From positions 107,199-171,198 of the forward strand of contig NZ_JPIK01000011.1 of assembly GCF_000717475.1 (NCBI RefSeq): 64,000 bases of DNA, given 5' to 3'. Shown here in pieces: positions 1-8,714 of this stretch. The position numbers and the translations under genes are program-made. This stretch comes from Desulfonatronum thiodismutans (GTDB lineage Bacteria > Desulfobacterota > Desulfovibrionia > Desulfovibrionales > Desulfonatronaceae). Below the pieces are notes generated by a model. That model worked only from the letters and a program-made list of their open reading frames with translations, ran no database searches and was not told the origin of the DNA. Position 1 is the stretch's first letter. The number at the start of each line of letters is the position of its first letter.

Positions 1-2
1 AC

Positions 3-1559
3 GAGGAAACGATCCGCGACGTATTCCTCTTCCTGGACGACCCCGGCGACGTGAGCCAGTTCAGAGAGATCAACGTCGACGAAGCAGCCAAGCTCCGGCA
101 GGCCCAGGCCGCGCAACTTTCCGGGCTGTTGGCGGCGACTAACCGGCCAGTCGCGCCGCTTCCGGCCGACGAGGATGACGATCTCGAATTGCCCGAGCCC
201 ACCGAATCATCATCCGCTCCCTCGTCCAGCCAGCCCGGCTCCCCGGCGGCGGTCTCTTCCATCCGAGCTCCCTCCTCCCCCGCTCCGCCCCAGGCCGCAT
301 CCCAGGAAGCCTCTGAGGCCGAGCCGCGCAAAGCCCCTCCAGCAGGCGGCGTGAAGGCCGAGGAGATCGCCTCCATCCGGGTCAGCGCCACGAAACTGGA
401 CGACATGGTCGATCTGGTCGGGCAATTGGTCATTGTTCAAGCACGGCTGAAGCAGATCGAATCCGAACTGCATAATCCGCTGCTCACCTCGGTCAGCGAG
501 GAAATCGAACGCTTGAGCGGCGACCTGCGTGAGCGGACCCTGTCCCTGCGCATGCTGCCCATCGGTTCGACCTTCAACAGGTTTCGCCGCTTGGTACGAG
601 ACTTATCTTCAGAGTTGAACAAGGAAATCGAACTGAAGACCAACGGCGCGGAAACCGAGCTGGATAAGACGGTCATCGAAAAACTCAGCGACCCTCTGGT
701 GCACATTCTGCGCAACAGCATCGACCATGGCGTTGAATCCGCTGAAATCCGCAGGGCCCAGGGCAAACCAGCCAAGGGTACGATCACCCTCTCCGCGATG
801 CAGAGTGCCGGACAGGTGCGGATCGTCATCAAGGACGACGGCGGAGGCATCGACCCGGACAAGATTTTCGCCAAAGCCGTGGAAAGGGGGCTGGCCAGAG
901 CGGACTCACGCCCCCCGGACCGCGACGTGCTCCAACTGATTTTCGCCCCCGGCTTTTCCACGGCCGAAAAGGTCACCGCGGTTTCCGGTCGAGGGGTAGG
1001 CATGGACGTGGTCAAGCGTTCCCTGGAGTCCCTCAAGGGTACGGTGGAAATCGACAGCCGCCCCGGCCAGGGCACGACCATCAACATCGGCCTGCCCCTG
1101 ACCCTGGCGATTATCGAGGGCCTGCTGGTGACCCTGGGCGAGGAGTATTACGTCATCCCGCTTTCCGACGTCCTGGAGTGCGTCGAGATTCAGCGCGGGG
1201 ACGACGAGCCCGAGCGCATCGCCAAGGCCTACGACGTGCGCGGCGAACTGCTGCCCTGCCTGGTGTTGCGCAATTGGTACCACATGGGTTCCACGGGGCC
1301 GGAAATCGAACAGGTGGTGGTGGTCCAGGCCGGCAACCGCCGCGTCGGTCTGGTCGTGGACAGCATCGTGGGTCAACTCCAGACCGTGATTAAAGGTTTG
1401 GGCCGGGTGTTCAACGGGATGAGGGGCCTCTCCGGGGCCACGATCATGGGCAACGGTGCCTTGGCCCTGATCCTGGACGTGGCCTCCCTGGTCACCGAAC
1501 TGGAACAACGCGAGGTAGCCGGAACGGGCCGGAACAAGCGATCCGACCGGTCACATTGA
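3..1559 (+). CDS. cheA: Chemotaxis-type histidine kinase CheA, 5' truncated by window edge
   Basis: The open frame continues leftward through base 3 without a stop, so this is the C-terminal 518 residues of a longer protein; the GTG at 51 is not the true start. An Ala/Pro/Ser-rich linker comes first, then the dimerisation helices (around MVDLVGQLVIVQ). The HATPase domain follows, with the N-box HILRNSIDHGVES, the G1 motif DDGGGID and the later GRGVGMDVV motif, and finally a C-terminal CheW-like coupling domain. The phosphorylated His domain (P1) must lie upstream. In the cell it would phosphorylate CheY/CheB-type regulators when coupled to chemoreceptors. No other che gene is visible on this side, so whether it controls flagella or another output cannot be told. 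Confidence 0.93.
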   Translation, partial: EETIRDVFLFLDDPGDVSQFREINVDEAAKLRQAQAAQLSGLLAATNRPVAPLPADEDDDLELPEPTESSSAPSSSQPGSPAAVSSIRAPSSPAPPQAASQEASEAEPRKAPPAGGVKAEEIASIRVSATKLDDMVDLVGQLVIVQARLKQIESELHNPLLTSVSEEIERLSGDLRERTLSLRMLPIGSTFNRFRRLVRDLSSELNKEIELKTNGAETELDKTVIEKLSDPLVHILRNSIDHGVESAEIRRAQGKPAKGTITLSAMQSAGQVRIVIKDDGGGIDPDKIFAKAVERGLARADSRPPDRDVLQLIFAPGFSTAEKVTAVSGRGVGMDVVKRSLESLKGTVEIDSRPGQGTTINIGLPLTLAIIEGLLVTLGEEYYVIPLSDVLECVEIQRGDDEPERIAKAYDVRGELLPCLVLRNWYHMGSTGPEIEQVVVVQAGNRRVGLVVDSIVGQLQTVIKGLGRVFNGMRGLSGATIMGNGALALILDVASLVTELEQREVAGTGRNKRSDRSH

Positions 1560-1644
1560 CTTCGAAATCATTGGGACTACGATGCGGGAGTCGACGAAGA
1601 CGACCGCCGAACAAACCCAACTTCTCAACCAAGGAGCAACCACT

Positions 1645-2196
1645 ATGGAAAGCGCGACCCCTTCAGCAAGCAAGGAAGAACGCAGGGCCAAGGTGATCGA
1701 GGTCCTGAACAAGGCACGGGCCATGGAACTGCACGCCATTACCCAGTACATGAACCAGCACTACGCCCTGGACGACATGGACTACGGCGAGCTGGCCGCC
1801 AACCAGAAGCTCATCGCCATCGACGAGATGCGCCACGCCGAAATGTTCGCGGAGCGGATCAAGGAACTGGGCGGCGAGCCCACCACGGACCCCGCGGCCA
1901 AAACCCAAAAGAACCAGGACGTGGAAACCATCTTCACCTTCGACGCCGGCCTGGAAGACAACACCGTGGACGTCTACAACCAATTCCTGCTGGTCTGTCG
2001 GGAAAACGGCGACAGCATCAGCATGAAGCTCTTCGAGCAGATCATCGACGAGGAGCAGGCCCACTTCAGCCACTTCGATAACGTGGCCGGCCACATCAAG
2101 AACCTGGGCAACGTCTACCTCTCCAAAATCGCCGGCACCTCCGCATCCACCGGCGGATTCGGCAAAGGCTTCGTCATCAATCAGGGCGCGGCCTGA
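1645..2196 (+). CDS. bfr: Bacterioferritin
   Basis: A 183-residue four-helix ferritin-like protein. The ATG at 1645 is chosen because AAGGAG (1631-1636) sits 8 bases upstream; an in-frame ATG at 1582 has no comparable site. Diiron ferroxidase ligands are recognisable: Glu in AMELHAITQY, the pair DEMRHAE (Glu, Met, His) and the second ExxH in DEEQAHF. The Met of DEMRH matches the Met that binds heme at the bacterioferritin subunit interface. The length is close to the Desulfovibrio bacterioferritin known to carry an unusual iron-coproporphyrin, so the same cofactor is possible but not shown here. The role is iron storage and peroxide or oxygen detoxification in the cytoplasm. The gene is monocistronic, followed by a strong terminator. 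Confidence 0.93.
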   Translation: MESATPSASKEERRAKVIEVLNKARAMELHAITQYMNQHYALDDMDYGELAANQKLIAIDEMRHAEMFAERIKELGGEPTTDPAAKTQKNQDVETIFTFDAGLEDNTVDVYNQFLLVCRENGDSISMKLFEQIIDEEQAHFSHFDNVAGHIKNLGNVYLSKIAGTSASTGGFGKGFVINQGAA

Positions 2197-2206
2197 TCAT
2201 CACGAA

Positions 2207-2241
2207 AAAAGGGCGGCCCGCAAAAGGGCCGCCCTTTTTTT
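2207..2241. terminator. Bidirectional rho-independent terminator
   Basis: A perfect 9-bp stem, GGGCGGCCC (2211-2219) with GGGCCGCCC (2226-2234), is flanked by an A-run on the left and a T-run on the right. It can stop transcription of the bacterioferritin gene on the plus strand and of the RND pump gene, which ends at 2307 on the minus strand. Confidence 0.92.
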
Positions 2242-2306
2242 GATCTCGTGGATTCTCCCAAAAAACGTTTTTCTCAAGACGAAACGACAAGTCGACTTTC
2301 CGTCCG

Positions 2307-5300
2307 TTACCGCGATTCCGCCTCGACGACCGCCCGGGGCAAGCCCGGTCCTTCTTCTTGCCTCCTCGCCCCGTAAAACAACGTATACATCACCGGAATC
2401 ACCACCAAAGTGATCAAGGAGGAGCTAGCCAGGCCGCCGATGACCACGCGGGCCATGGGGGCCTGGGCTTCGGCGCCTTCGCCCCAGCCCAGGGCCAGGG
2501 GGGTCAGGGCCAGGGCCGTGGTCAGGGTGGTCATCAGGATCGGGCGCAGTCGGCGTCGTCCGGCTTCCTGGACGGCGTCCATGGGTGAGAATCCCTTGTT
2601 TTTGCGCAGGTTCGAGGATTGATCCACGATGAGGATGGCGTTGTTGACCACGATCCCGCCGAGCATGATGCAGCCGATAAAGCTCTGCACGTTCAGGGTG
2701 GTCCCGGAGAGCAGCAGCATCAGGACCACGCCGATAGCGGCCAGGGGCACGGCGAACATAACCACCAGCGGGTCGCGCAGGGATTCGTAAAGGCAGGCCA
2801 TGACCATGTACACCAGGATCAGGGCCAGGATCAGGGCCAGGGTCAGTTCTCCGAAAGCTTCCTGCTGCTCCTCGTAATCTCCGGCAAAGACGATTTCATA
2901 GTCCCGGGGGACGGGGATATCCCGCAACACCTCGCGCACGTCCGCGGCAACGGCCCCCAGGTCCCGTCCACTGATGGCCGCGGAGACCGAGGTGATTCGT
3001 TGCTGGTCCTTGCGGTCGATCTGGATCGGGCCGCGCCCGCTCTCCACGGTCACGACGTTGCGCAACATGACCTGCTCTCCGGCGGCGTTGAGCAGGGTCA
3101 TGTCCAGGATGTCCTCGATACCCATCCGCTCGGCCTCGGCCAGCTTGACCAAAATGCGGTATTCATAGCCGCCTTCCCGATAGTTCGCGGCCCGGCTCCC
3201 GGCGATTGCGGTTTCCAGGGTTCGGGCGATCTTGGTGGCGGACAGGCCCAGGTCCGCGGCCCGGGTGCGGTCGATGCGGAAGAGCTCCTGGCGCACCCCG
3301 GCCTCGCGGCTGAGCCGGACGTCGGTGATTCCCGTGACGATCTCCATGCGGGAAGCGACTTCGGAGGCCAAGGCGTCCAGGCGATCCAGCTCCCAGCCGC
3401 GCACCTCCACGACCATGCTGTCCCCGTCCCCAGCGCCCATGCGCAGAATGAACAAACCCTGGCCGGCCCGGGTGCGGACCACGGTTCCGGGGATCCCGCT
3501 CAAGGCCGGACGCAGGGCCGCGGCGATCTGCTCGCTGCTTCGGGTCCGCTCGGCCGCCGGGACCAGGGCCATGCGGATTTCAGCCCGGGACCCGCCTCCC
3601 CCCCGCCAGCCCGAGGCGCCAACATTGACGACCATGTTTTCGGCCTCGGGCACCAGATCCCGGACGATTTCCTCAATCCTTCGGACCTGGGCGTCCACCA
3701 CTTCCAGGCGGGTGCCCACCTCCATTTCAATATTGACCCGCACTTCACCCTCATCCGTGCTGGGCATGAACTCGGAACCAAGATGCGGGATCAGGGCCAA
3801 CGCGCCAATGAACACGGCAATGGTCAGTCCCAGAGTGATCATCCGGTGACGTAAAACCCATTGCAGCAAATCCAGGTAGGCGTCCTCCAGTTCTTTAAAC
3901 ATCCGTCCACTGAGAGCGTACATCCGCCCCCGTACGCCCGTGATGGGGGAGGCGGTCCCGGCAGTGGGTTGCAGCAACCGCGCGGAAAGCATGGGGACCA
4001 CGGTCAGGGCCACCAGCAATGAACAGATCAAAGCAAAGGCCACTACATAGGCCAACTGACGGAACATCACCCCGGCGACACCTTCCAGGAAGACCATGGG
4101 CAGAAAGATCACCAGCGTCGTAATGGTGCTGGCCGTCACCGCCGCGGCCACTTGACTGGTCCCCTGAACAGCAACGGCCTTACTTTCGCCGCCCCGTTCA
4201 CGAAGACGGTAAATATTTTCCAGGACCACGATGGCGTTGTCCACCATCATCCCAACCCCCAGGGCCAATCCGCCCAGGGTCATCAAGTTCAGGGTGAATC
4301 CGCCGAAGTAGATCAGGGTAAAGGTGGCGATGATGGAGATGGGGATGCCCGTGGCGATGACCAAAGTGCTGCGAATATTACGCAGAAAAAAGAGCAGGAC
4401 CAGCACGGCCAGGGTCCCGCCGAACAGAATGGACCGGCCGACATTCGTGATGGACTGCTGGATGTACTTGGAGGTGTCGATAATCGAGGTTATTTGGACC
4501 TGGGGAAAGTCCGCGTTGATCCGTTCCAACTCCCGAAGCACGGTCTGGGCCACCTGCACGGTGTTCGTCCCGGCCTGCTTGCGCACGGCCAAGCGGACTC
4601 CGGGTTCGCCGTTGATGCGGATGATTCTGGTCTGGCGCTGGTGCCCGTCCGCGACCTCGGCCAATTGACCAAGATAGATGGGTGCCCCGTCCCGGATGGC
4701 GACCACGGTGGAGCGAATTTCCTCCAGGCTGGTGAATTCTCCGGGAGTACGCAGGGTGACCTCGAATCGGCCCTGGTCGATGGTCCCGGCGGGGACGTTG
4801 ATATTGGCTTCGCGCACGGCCTGGACGATCTGATCCAGGGAGAGCCCCAGGGCGCGGACGCGGTCCGGATCGACGTTGACCTGGATTTCCCGCTCCAGCC
4901 CTCCCCAAATGTCCAGGGCGGCCACGCCGGGAATCCGTTCGATGCGCTGTTTGACCTGGTTGTCGATCACCAGACGCATTTCCACTGGGTCCAGTCGGCT
5001 GGATGCTCCAAGGATCAGAATCGGAAACTGGGCCGCGTCGAACTTGAACAATTGCGGACGATCAGCTGCGTCGGGAAGCCGACCGGCGATCCGATCCAGC
5101 CGATCGCGAATGTCGTTGGACGCCGCGTCCAGATTCGTGCCCCAAGAAAAGGACACCCGCACGGAGCTTCGGCCCTCGGAAGAGACCGAGGTTATTTCTT
5201 CCACTCCCGGAACCGCGGCCACGGCTTCCTCCACCAGCCGGGTGACCAGCTCTTCCATTTCTTCGGGACTGGCGTTCTCGTAAGACGTCACCACGGTTAA

Positions 5301-5432
5301 GGTGGGATAGGTCAATTCCGGCATCAGATCGATGGGTAGCCGGGACAGGGACACCCCGCCCAGAATCACCACGATCAGGACGACCATGATGGTGAAAATA
5401 GGGCGGGAGACGCTTTGTTGGGTGATGTGCAT
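2307..5432 (-). CDS. RND-family efflux pump inner-membrane subunit (AcrB/MdtB-like)
   Basis: A 1041-residue resistance-nodulation-division transporter, the usual length for the HAE1-type multidrug group. It has the N-terminal [15 protein letters not shown] membrane helix, two large periplasmic loops and about twelve membrane segments. The motif [15 protein letters not shown] in the TM4 region carries the Asp used in proton relay, and [14 protein letters not shown] is in the TM10-11 region. It would use the proton gradient to drive export of hydrophobic or amphipathic compounds together with the periplasmic adaptor encoded just upstream (stop to start gap 15 bases). No outer-membrane TolC-type gene is adjacent. 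The substrate cannot be assigned from sequence alone. Confidence 0.93.
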   Translation of the reverse strand: MHITQQSVSRPIFTIMVVLIVVILGGVSLSRLPIDLMPELTYPTLTVVTSYENASPEEMEELVTRLVEEAVAAVPGVEEITSVSSEGRSSVRVSFSWGTNLDAASNDIRDRLDRIAGRLPDAADRPQLFKFDAAQFPILILGASSRLDPVEMRLVIDNQVKQRIERIPGVAALDIWGGLEREIQVNVDPDRVRALGLSLDQIVQAVREANINVPAGTIDQGRFEVTLRTPGEFTSLEEIRSTVVAIRDGAPIYLGQLAEVADGHQRQTRIIRINGEPGVRLAVRKQAGTNTVQVAQTVLRELERINADFPQVQITSIIDTSKYIQQSITNVGRSILFGGTLAVLVLLFFLRNIRSTLVIATGIPISIIATFTLIYFGGFTLNLMTLGGLALGVGMMVDNAIVVLENIYRLRERGGESKAVAVQGTSQVAAAVTASTITTLVIFLPMVFLEGVAGVMFRQLAYVVAFALICSLLVALTVVPMLSARLLQPTAGTASPITGVRGRMYALSGRMFKELEDAYLDLLQWVLRHRMITLGLTIAVFIGALALIPHLGSEFMPSTDEGEVRVNIEMEVGTRLEVVDAQVRRIEEIVRDLVPEAENMVVNVGASGWRGGGGSRAEIRMALVPAAERTRSSEQIAAALRPALSGIPGTVVRTRAGQGLFILRMGAGDGDSMVVEVRGWELDRLDALASEVASRMEIVTGITDVRLSREAGVRQELFRIDRTRAADLGLSATKIARTLETAIAGSRAANYREGGYEYRILVKLAEAERMGIEDILDMTLLNAAGEQVMLRNVVTVESGRGPIQIDRKDQQRITSVSAAISGRDLGAVAADVREVLRDIPVPRDYEIVFAGDYEEQQEAFGELTLALILALILVYMVMACLYESLRDPLVVMFAVPLAAIGVVLMLLLSGTTLNVQSFIGCIMLGGIVVNNAILIVDQSSNLRKNKGFSPMDAVQEAGRRRLRPILMTTLTTALALTPLALGWGEGAEAQAPMARVVIGGLASSSLITLVVIPVMYTLFYGARRQEEGPGLPRAVVEAESR

Positions 5433-5447
5433 GGGGCGTGGGTGATG

Positions 5448-6632
5448 TTAGTTGTCGGTGACGATGCGCACCGTGGAGCCGTCTTCCAGGAGATGCTGCC
5501 CCAGAGTGACCACATCGCCAGAGAGGTCCTCGGGTTCCAGGATCTGGGACATGCCTTCCTCGGAAATGCCGACCCGCACGGCAATCAACCGGGCCGTGTC
5601 GTCTTCCTGGATCACGAAGACGCCCTGACGCCCGTCGCGCCGGACCAAGGCCGCGGAAGGGACCAACACGGCGTTCTCAGCTCGGGACAACTCCAACCGC
5701 GCCCGAACGAACATGCCCGGCTTCATCAGTCCTTCGGGGTTGGGCAGTTCCAGTTCGACACGGGCTTGCCGGGAAGCCTCCCGAAAAATGGGGGCGATCC
5801 GGGCGACATGCCCCTCGAAGGAATGATCGGGCAAGGCGTCCACGGTCACAAAGGCCTGTTGTCCGACCCGAATCCGGGCATAGTCCCGTTCCGTGACATG
5901 AAAAATCGCCCGCACCGCGCTGATGTCCAGAACGCTGAGCATGGGAGAATTTGCGGACAATGTCGTTCCTTCATCCACGAATCGCTCTCCCACGATCCGA
6001 AGGTTCTGCTCGCCGTTCTCAGGCCAGGCGGCCTCTATCCGGGCGTAACTCAACCGGACTTCGGCGGCCCGCAACGCGGCTTGGCGTTGTTCGACCTGAG
6101 CCTCGGCCACGCGCAATCGGGACTGCTGAGCGAGATATCGGGACTGAGAAAGATCCAACTCGGCTTGGGAAGCGACCATTTGTCCCCGGAGAGACTCGAT
6201 CCGGACAAACTCCTTTTCCGCAATGTCCAGTTCGCTGCGGGCCTCCTCCAGGTTGGCACGGGCCACGGCCAACTCTGCCCGGGTCTGTTCCATCTGTTGG
6301 ACGAATTCCGCGTCCTCCAATTGAGCGACAAGCTGGCCGCGCCGAACCGGGTCGCCCACGTCCACGAACAATTTTTCCACTCGACCTGAAATCTTCGGAG
6401 CGACGTCGAATTGCGCACGGGGCGTCAAGGTGCCGGAAAAGGTTCGGATATCACGGACAACTCCAACCTCCACGGGCGCGGCATGGACAGCGACTGACGG
6501 ACTTCCGGCGGGCCTTCCGGTTCCCGGTTGTTGGGGATCGGGTTGCAGCACCTGGTAAGTCATCCAGCCCAAACCGGCGAGAAGGATCAGCAAAACAAGC
6601 GGCAAAACCACCCGCCGCGGACGTTGAGACAT
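5448..6632 (-). CDS. RND efflux periplasmic adaptor subunit (membrane fusion protein)
   Basis: A 394-residue HlyD/AcrA-type adaptor. The start at 6632 (MSQRPRR) is preferred because GGAG lies 7 bases upstream; TTG at 6659 and ATG at 6638 are in frame but less well placed. It begins with a basic stretch and a single membrane helix (around LPLVLLILLAGLGWMTYQVL). Then come a biotinyl-lipoyl-like segment (VAPKISGRVEKLFVDVGDPV), a long alpha-helical hairpin (EFVQQMEQTRAELAVARANL and following), and beta-barrel and membrane-proximal domains. It bridges the inner-membrane pump to an outer-membrane channel. It is the first gene of a two-gene minus-strand operon; the region upstream carries repeats but no regulator gene. 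Confidence 0.92.
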   Translation of the reverse strand: MSQRPRRVVLPLVLLILLAGLGWMTYQVLQPDPQQPGTGRPAGSPSVAVHAAPVEVGVVRDIRTFSGTLTPRAQFDVAPKISGRVEKLFVDVGDPVRRGQLVAQLEDAEFVQQMEQTRAELAVARANLEEARSELDIAEKEFVRIESLRGQMVASQAELDLSQSRYLAQQSRLRVAEAQVEQRQAALRAAEVRLSYARIEAAWPENGEQNLRIVGERFVDEGTTLSANSPMLSVLDISAVRAIFHVTERDYARIRVGQQAFVTVDALPDHSFEGHVARIAPIFREASRQARVELELPNPEGLMKPGMFVRARLELSRAENAVLVPSAALVRRDGRQGVFVIQEDDTARLIAVRVGISEEGMSQILEPEDLSGDVVTLGQHLLEDGSTVRIVTDN

Positions 6633-6790
6633 GGTCATGCTCCGTGGTTGTTCAAGCAAAGGTTGAAGATTTCGACGGATTTCTTATTTTCAACGCCCGA
6701 TGAAGCAGCGGGGATATCATTGTTTCAGGCCTGAAAACTGATGAAATACGCAATATTGCGCTACAATATTTCCAAATAGATTTCTGCAAT

Positions 6791-6985
6791 CCCGAAGGGA
6801 TGACATCGTATAGCCGGTGGTTTCAACCACCGGGGTGCGGCACATAATTAGCTTGAGTCCTAAAGGGACGACATTATCTTTCCTTTTCGGCATGAAATGT
6901 CGTCCCTTCAGGACTCACACCCTGTAATATCCTTCTACCGGTGGTTGAAACCACCGGCTATACGACGTCTCCCTTTCAGGGAGAA
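6791..6985. repeat. Nested palindromic (REP/BIME-like) repeat cluster
   Basis: Two levels of inverted repeat. The outer arms run from 6791 to 6833 and from about 6939 to 6985; each contains a near-perfect CCGGTGGTT/AACCACCGG palindrome next to TATAG/CTATA. The inner arms at 6855-6875 and 6896-6916 are 21 bases each with one mismatch, built around AGGGACGACATT/AATGTCGTCCCT. The arrangement resembles multi-copy extragenic palindromes mobilised by REP-associated Y1 transposases; no transposase gene is in this window. Confidence 0.75.
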
Positions 6986-7120
6986 TGGGCAAGCGCACCA
7001 ACATGCTTTATTCAAGACGTCCGGAAAAGGTAATCATCAATTGCAAAGTGCACACCAAGAAATAAAGCCATTAAATACCAACATATTAAAACCAACACAC
7101 CTCAAGAGGACCTCTCGCTT

Positions 7121-7171
7121 GCGCAACAACCTGCACAACAGCACTGCACAATTGTGCAACAATCCGCACAA
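7121..7171. promoter_or_regulatory. Cluster of GCACAA/TTGTGC motifs, possible operator
   Basis: GCGCAA at 7121 is followed by GCACAA at 7133, 7146 and 7166. The 7146 copy forms part of a perfect 14-bp palindrome, TGCACAATTGTGCA (7145-7158). The spacing of 12-13 bases and then 20 suggests a protein-binding array, but no regulator is linked to it and chance cannot be excluded. Confidence 0.3.
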
Positions 7172-7339
7172 ACAGTGCAGGATTTCGTTGAAAGGCTTAT
7201 TACGTGATCCGAGCATCCCCGTGGTTCAATGCTCAGTGGTTTCCGGGCCATGGCGGCAATATCGCGGAGTGCAAAAAAAAACCGGCTGAGCGTGCCGAGA
7301 GACCGGGACGCCCAACCGGGATTGGTGGATGAATTGATA

Positions 7340-7386
7340 TTCGTCATCGCTTGCTGCCGTAGGGACGGGCAGAAAGCGATGACGAA
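7340..7386 (-). terminator. Hairpin downstream of the coiled-coil/TPR gene
   Basis: A 13-bp perfect stem (TTCGTCATCGCTT with its complement, 7340-7352 and 7374-7386) continues inward with a few further pairs. It lies 23 bases beyond the stop codon at 7409 on the minus strand. There is no T-run, so it may stabilise the 3' end rather than terminate efficiently. Confidence 0.45.
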
Positions 7387-7408
7387 ACGGCGTCCACCGG
7401 AAGCTTGA

Positions 7409-8572
7409 TTAATCAATCACGCCGCGAAACAGCTTTTTGAAGACGGAACCACCGCAGTATCCGGTTTCTTGGGCCATGCGCAGGGCACGGGAATCTCCCA
7501 GGGCCGCGGCGGAACGAAAATCCCGGCAGGCTAGGTCGCGCTTGTCCATCTTCATGTACAGCAGGCCGCGATTGTGGAACGATGAGGCCAGACTTGCATC
7601 CTGGAGGATGGCCTTGGAGAAGTCCGCCACGGCTTTATCTGGAAAACCTGCATCGGCCAGAGCCAAGCCGCGTTCATTGAGCAGTTCGGGATTCTCCGGA
7701 GCGATCTCCAGTGCCCGGGTCAGGTAGTCCGCGGCCGCCTGGGGATTGGTGTACCGCTGACCGTTCCACAACAGACGGGCTTGATGCAGCCAGTCTTGAA
7801 CGGCTTTTTCAGGTTGGGCCACGACCATGGCGGGAGATGAGGACTTCTCGACGGGTGCGGAGGAAGCTTTCGGCGCCGGAGTCGGGATGAGAACGGCTTC
7901 CCGCATCTCTTCAAGCTTTTCGGTCATGGCGATGCGTTCCTTTTCCAAGGCGGCCAAGCGCTCTTCCCCGGTCGCGGTGTTCTCTCGCAGGGCGTTTTCC
8001 AGAGCATTCAGGCGACCATCCAAACGACTACCCAGATCAATGATGTCCTGCTCCCGATCCGCGGGGAGATTGGCGGCGTGCTCGGCCATCCGGCTTTCCA
8101 GGTCGGTCACCCGTTGCGCGGCTTCCTGAATCGTCTTCTTCAAGTCGACGATATCCTTTCGTAAGCCTTTTTCCAGAGCATCAATTTTCTGAGCGTTCGC
8201 TTCCAGAACACTTTGCAGCTTCTCGCCGGTCTTCTCCCAAGGACGATCTCCCTGTGCCGCGAGTTCCTTGTCCAGACGCTGTTGGGCCAACGCGGCCATC
8301 TCTCCGACGGTCTGAAGCTGTTTCTCGTTGATGTTCCACCGGGAGCCGAAATCCGCGAGGCTTTGCTCCAAGCGCCCCAGTCCCGTCTTCAAGGCTTCGA
8401 GTTCCTTCCCGTTGGAGTCCTGAAAAGATTTCTGCCCTTCGGTGACCTTTTTCAACTCCTCGCGAAATTCGAGAGCGATGGCTTCAAGTTCAGCCTTGGT
8501 CAGCTTTGAACCGGAACTGGAACTTGCGCTGGATTTACTGGAGCTGGTTTTACTTGTTTTCTGCTTCGACAC
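7409..8572 (-). CDS. Coiled-coil protein with C-terminal TPR repeats
   Basis: A 387-residue protein with three parts. A Ser/Lys-rich disordered N-terminus (residues 1-25) is followed by a long charged coiled coil (about 30-225) with many Leu/Ala/Glu heptads. A tetratricopeptide region (about 255-375) contains NPQAAADYLTRALEIAPENP and the following PDKAVADFSKAI repeats. Translation starts at GTG 8572 after a GGGGG ribosome site. No signal peptide or membrane helix is seen, so it is probably cytoplasmic or attached to a membrane partner. The neighbouring upstream gene encodes a membrane LapA-like protein that also has coiled coil. The pair may form a scaffold, but no function is assignable. Confidence 0.85.
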   Translation of the reverse strand: MSKQKTSKTSSSKSSASSSSGSKLTKAELEAIALEFREELKKVTEGQKSFQDSNGKELEALKTGLGRLEQSLADFGSRWNINEKQLQTVGEMAALAQQRLDKELAAQGDRPWEKTGEKLQSVLEANAQKIDALEKGLRKDIVDLKKTIQEAAQRVTDLESRMAEHAANLPADREQDIIDLGSRLDGRLNALENALRENTATGEERLAALEKERIAMTEKLEEMREAVLIPTPAPKASSAPVEKSSSPAMVVAQPEKAVQDWLHQARLLWNGQRYTNPQAAADYLTRALEIAPENPELLNERGLALADAGFPDKAVADFSKAILQDASLASSFHNRGLLYMKMDKRDLACRDFRSAAALGDSRALRMAQETGYCGGSVFKKLFRGVID

Positions 8573-8714
8573 GTTGATTCATCCCCCTTTAGATGTCTTC
8601 GGAGACAAGAGCTTGGACGAAACCCGGTTTGCATACGCCCTGTCTCCAGCCGCGATCTGGCGGCGATCCGTTGCAATACCGGCTTGGACGCGAAAAAAAG
8701 TCCCGATCAGTGAG

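Larger units (their letters stand above)
6633..7408. other. Long non-coding stretch upstream of the efflux operon
   Basis: About 775 bases with no convincing gene; short open frames here lack ribosome sites and recognisable protein features. The stretch is less GC-rich than its surroundings. It holds a nested palindromic repeat cluster (6791-6985), a group of GCACAA motifs (7121-7171) and a large hairpin (7340-7386) just downstream of the coiled-coil/TPR gene. The efflux operon promoter should lie in its left part, but no clear -35/-10 or sigma-54 element was recognised. Confidence 0.6.

Noticed and set aside
6897..7289. A 130-codon plus-strand frame in the long intergenic region.
   Set aside because: It runs through the palindromic repeats and the GCACAA array, has no ribosome site and no recognisable protein pattern.
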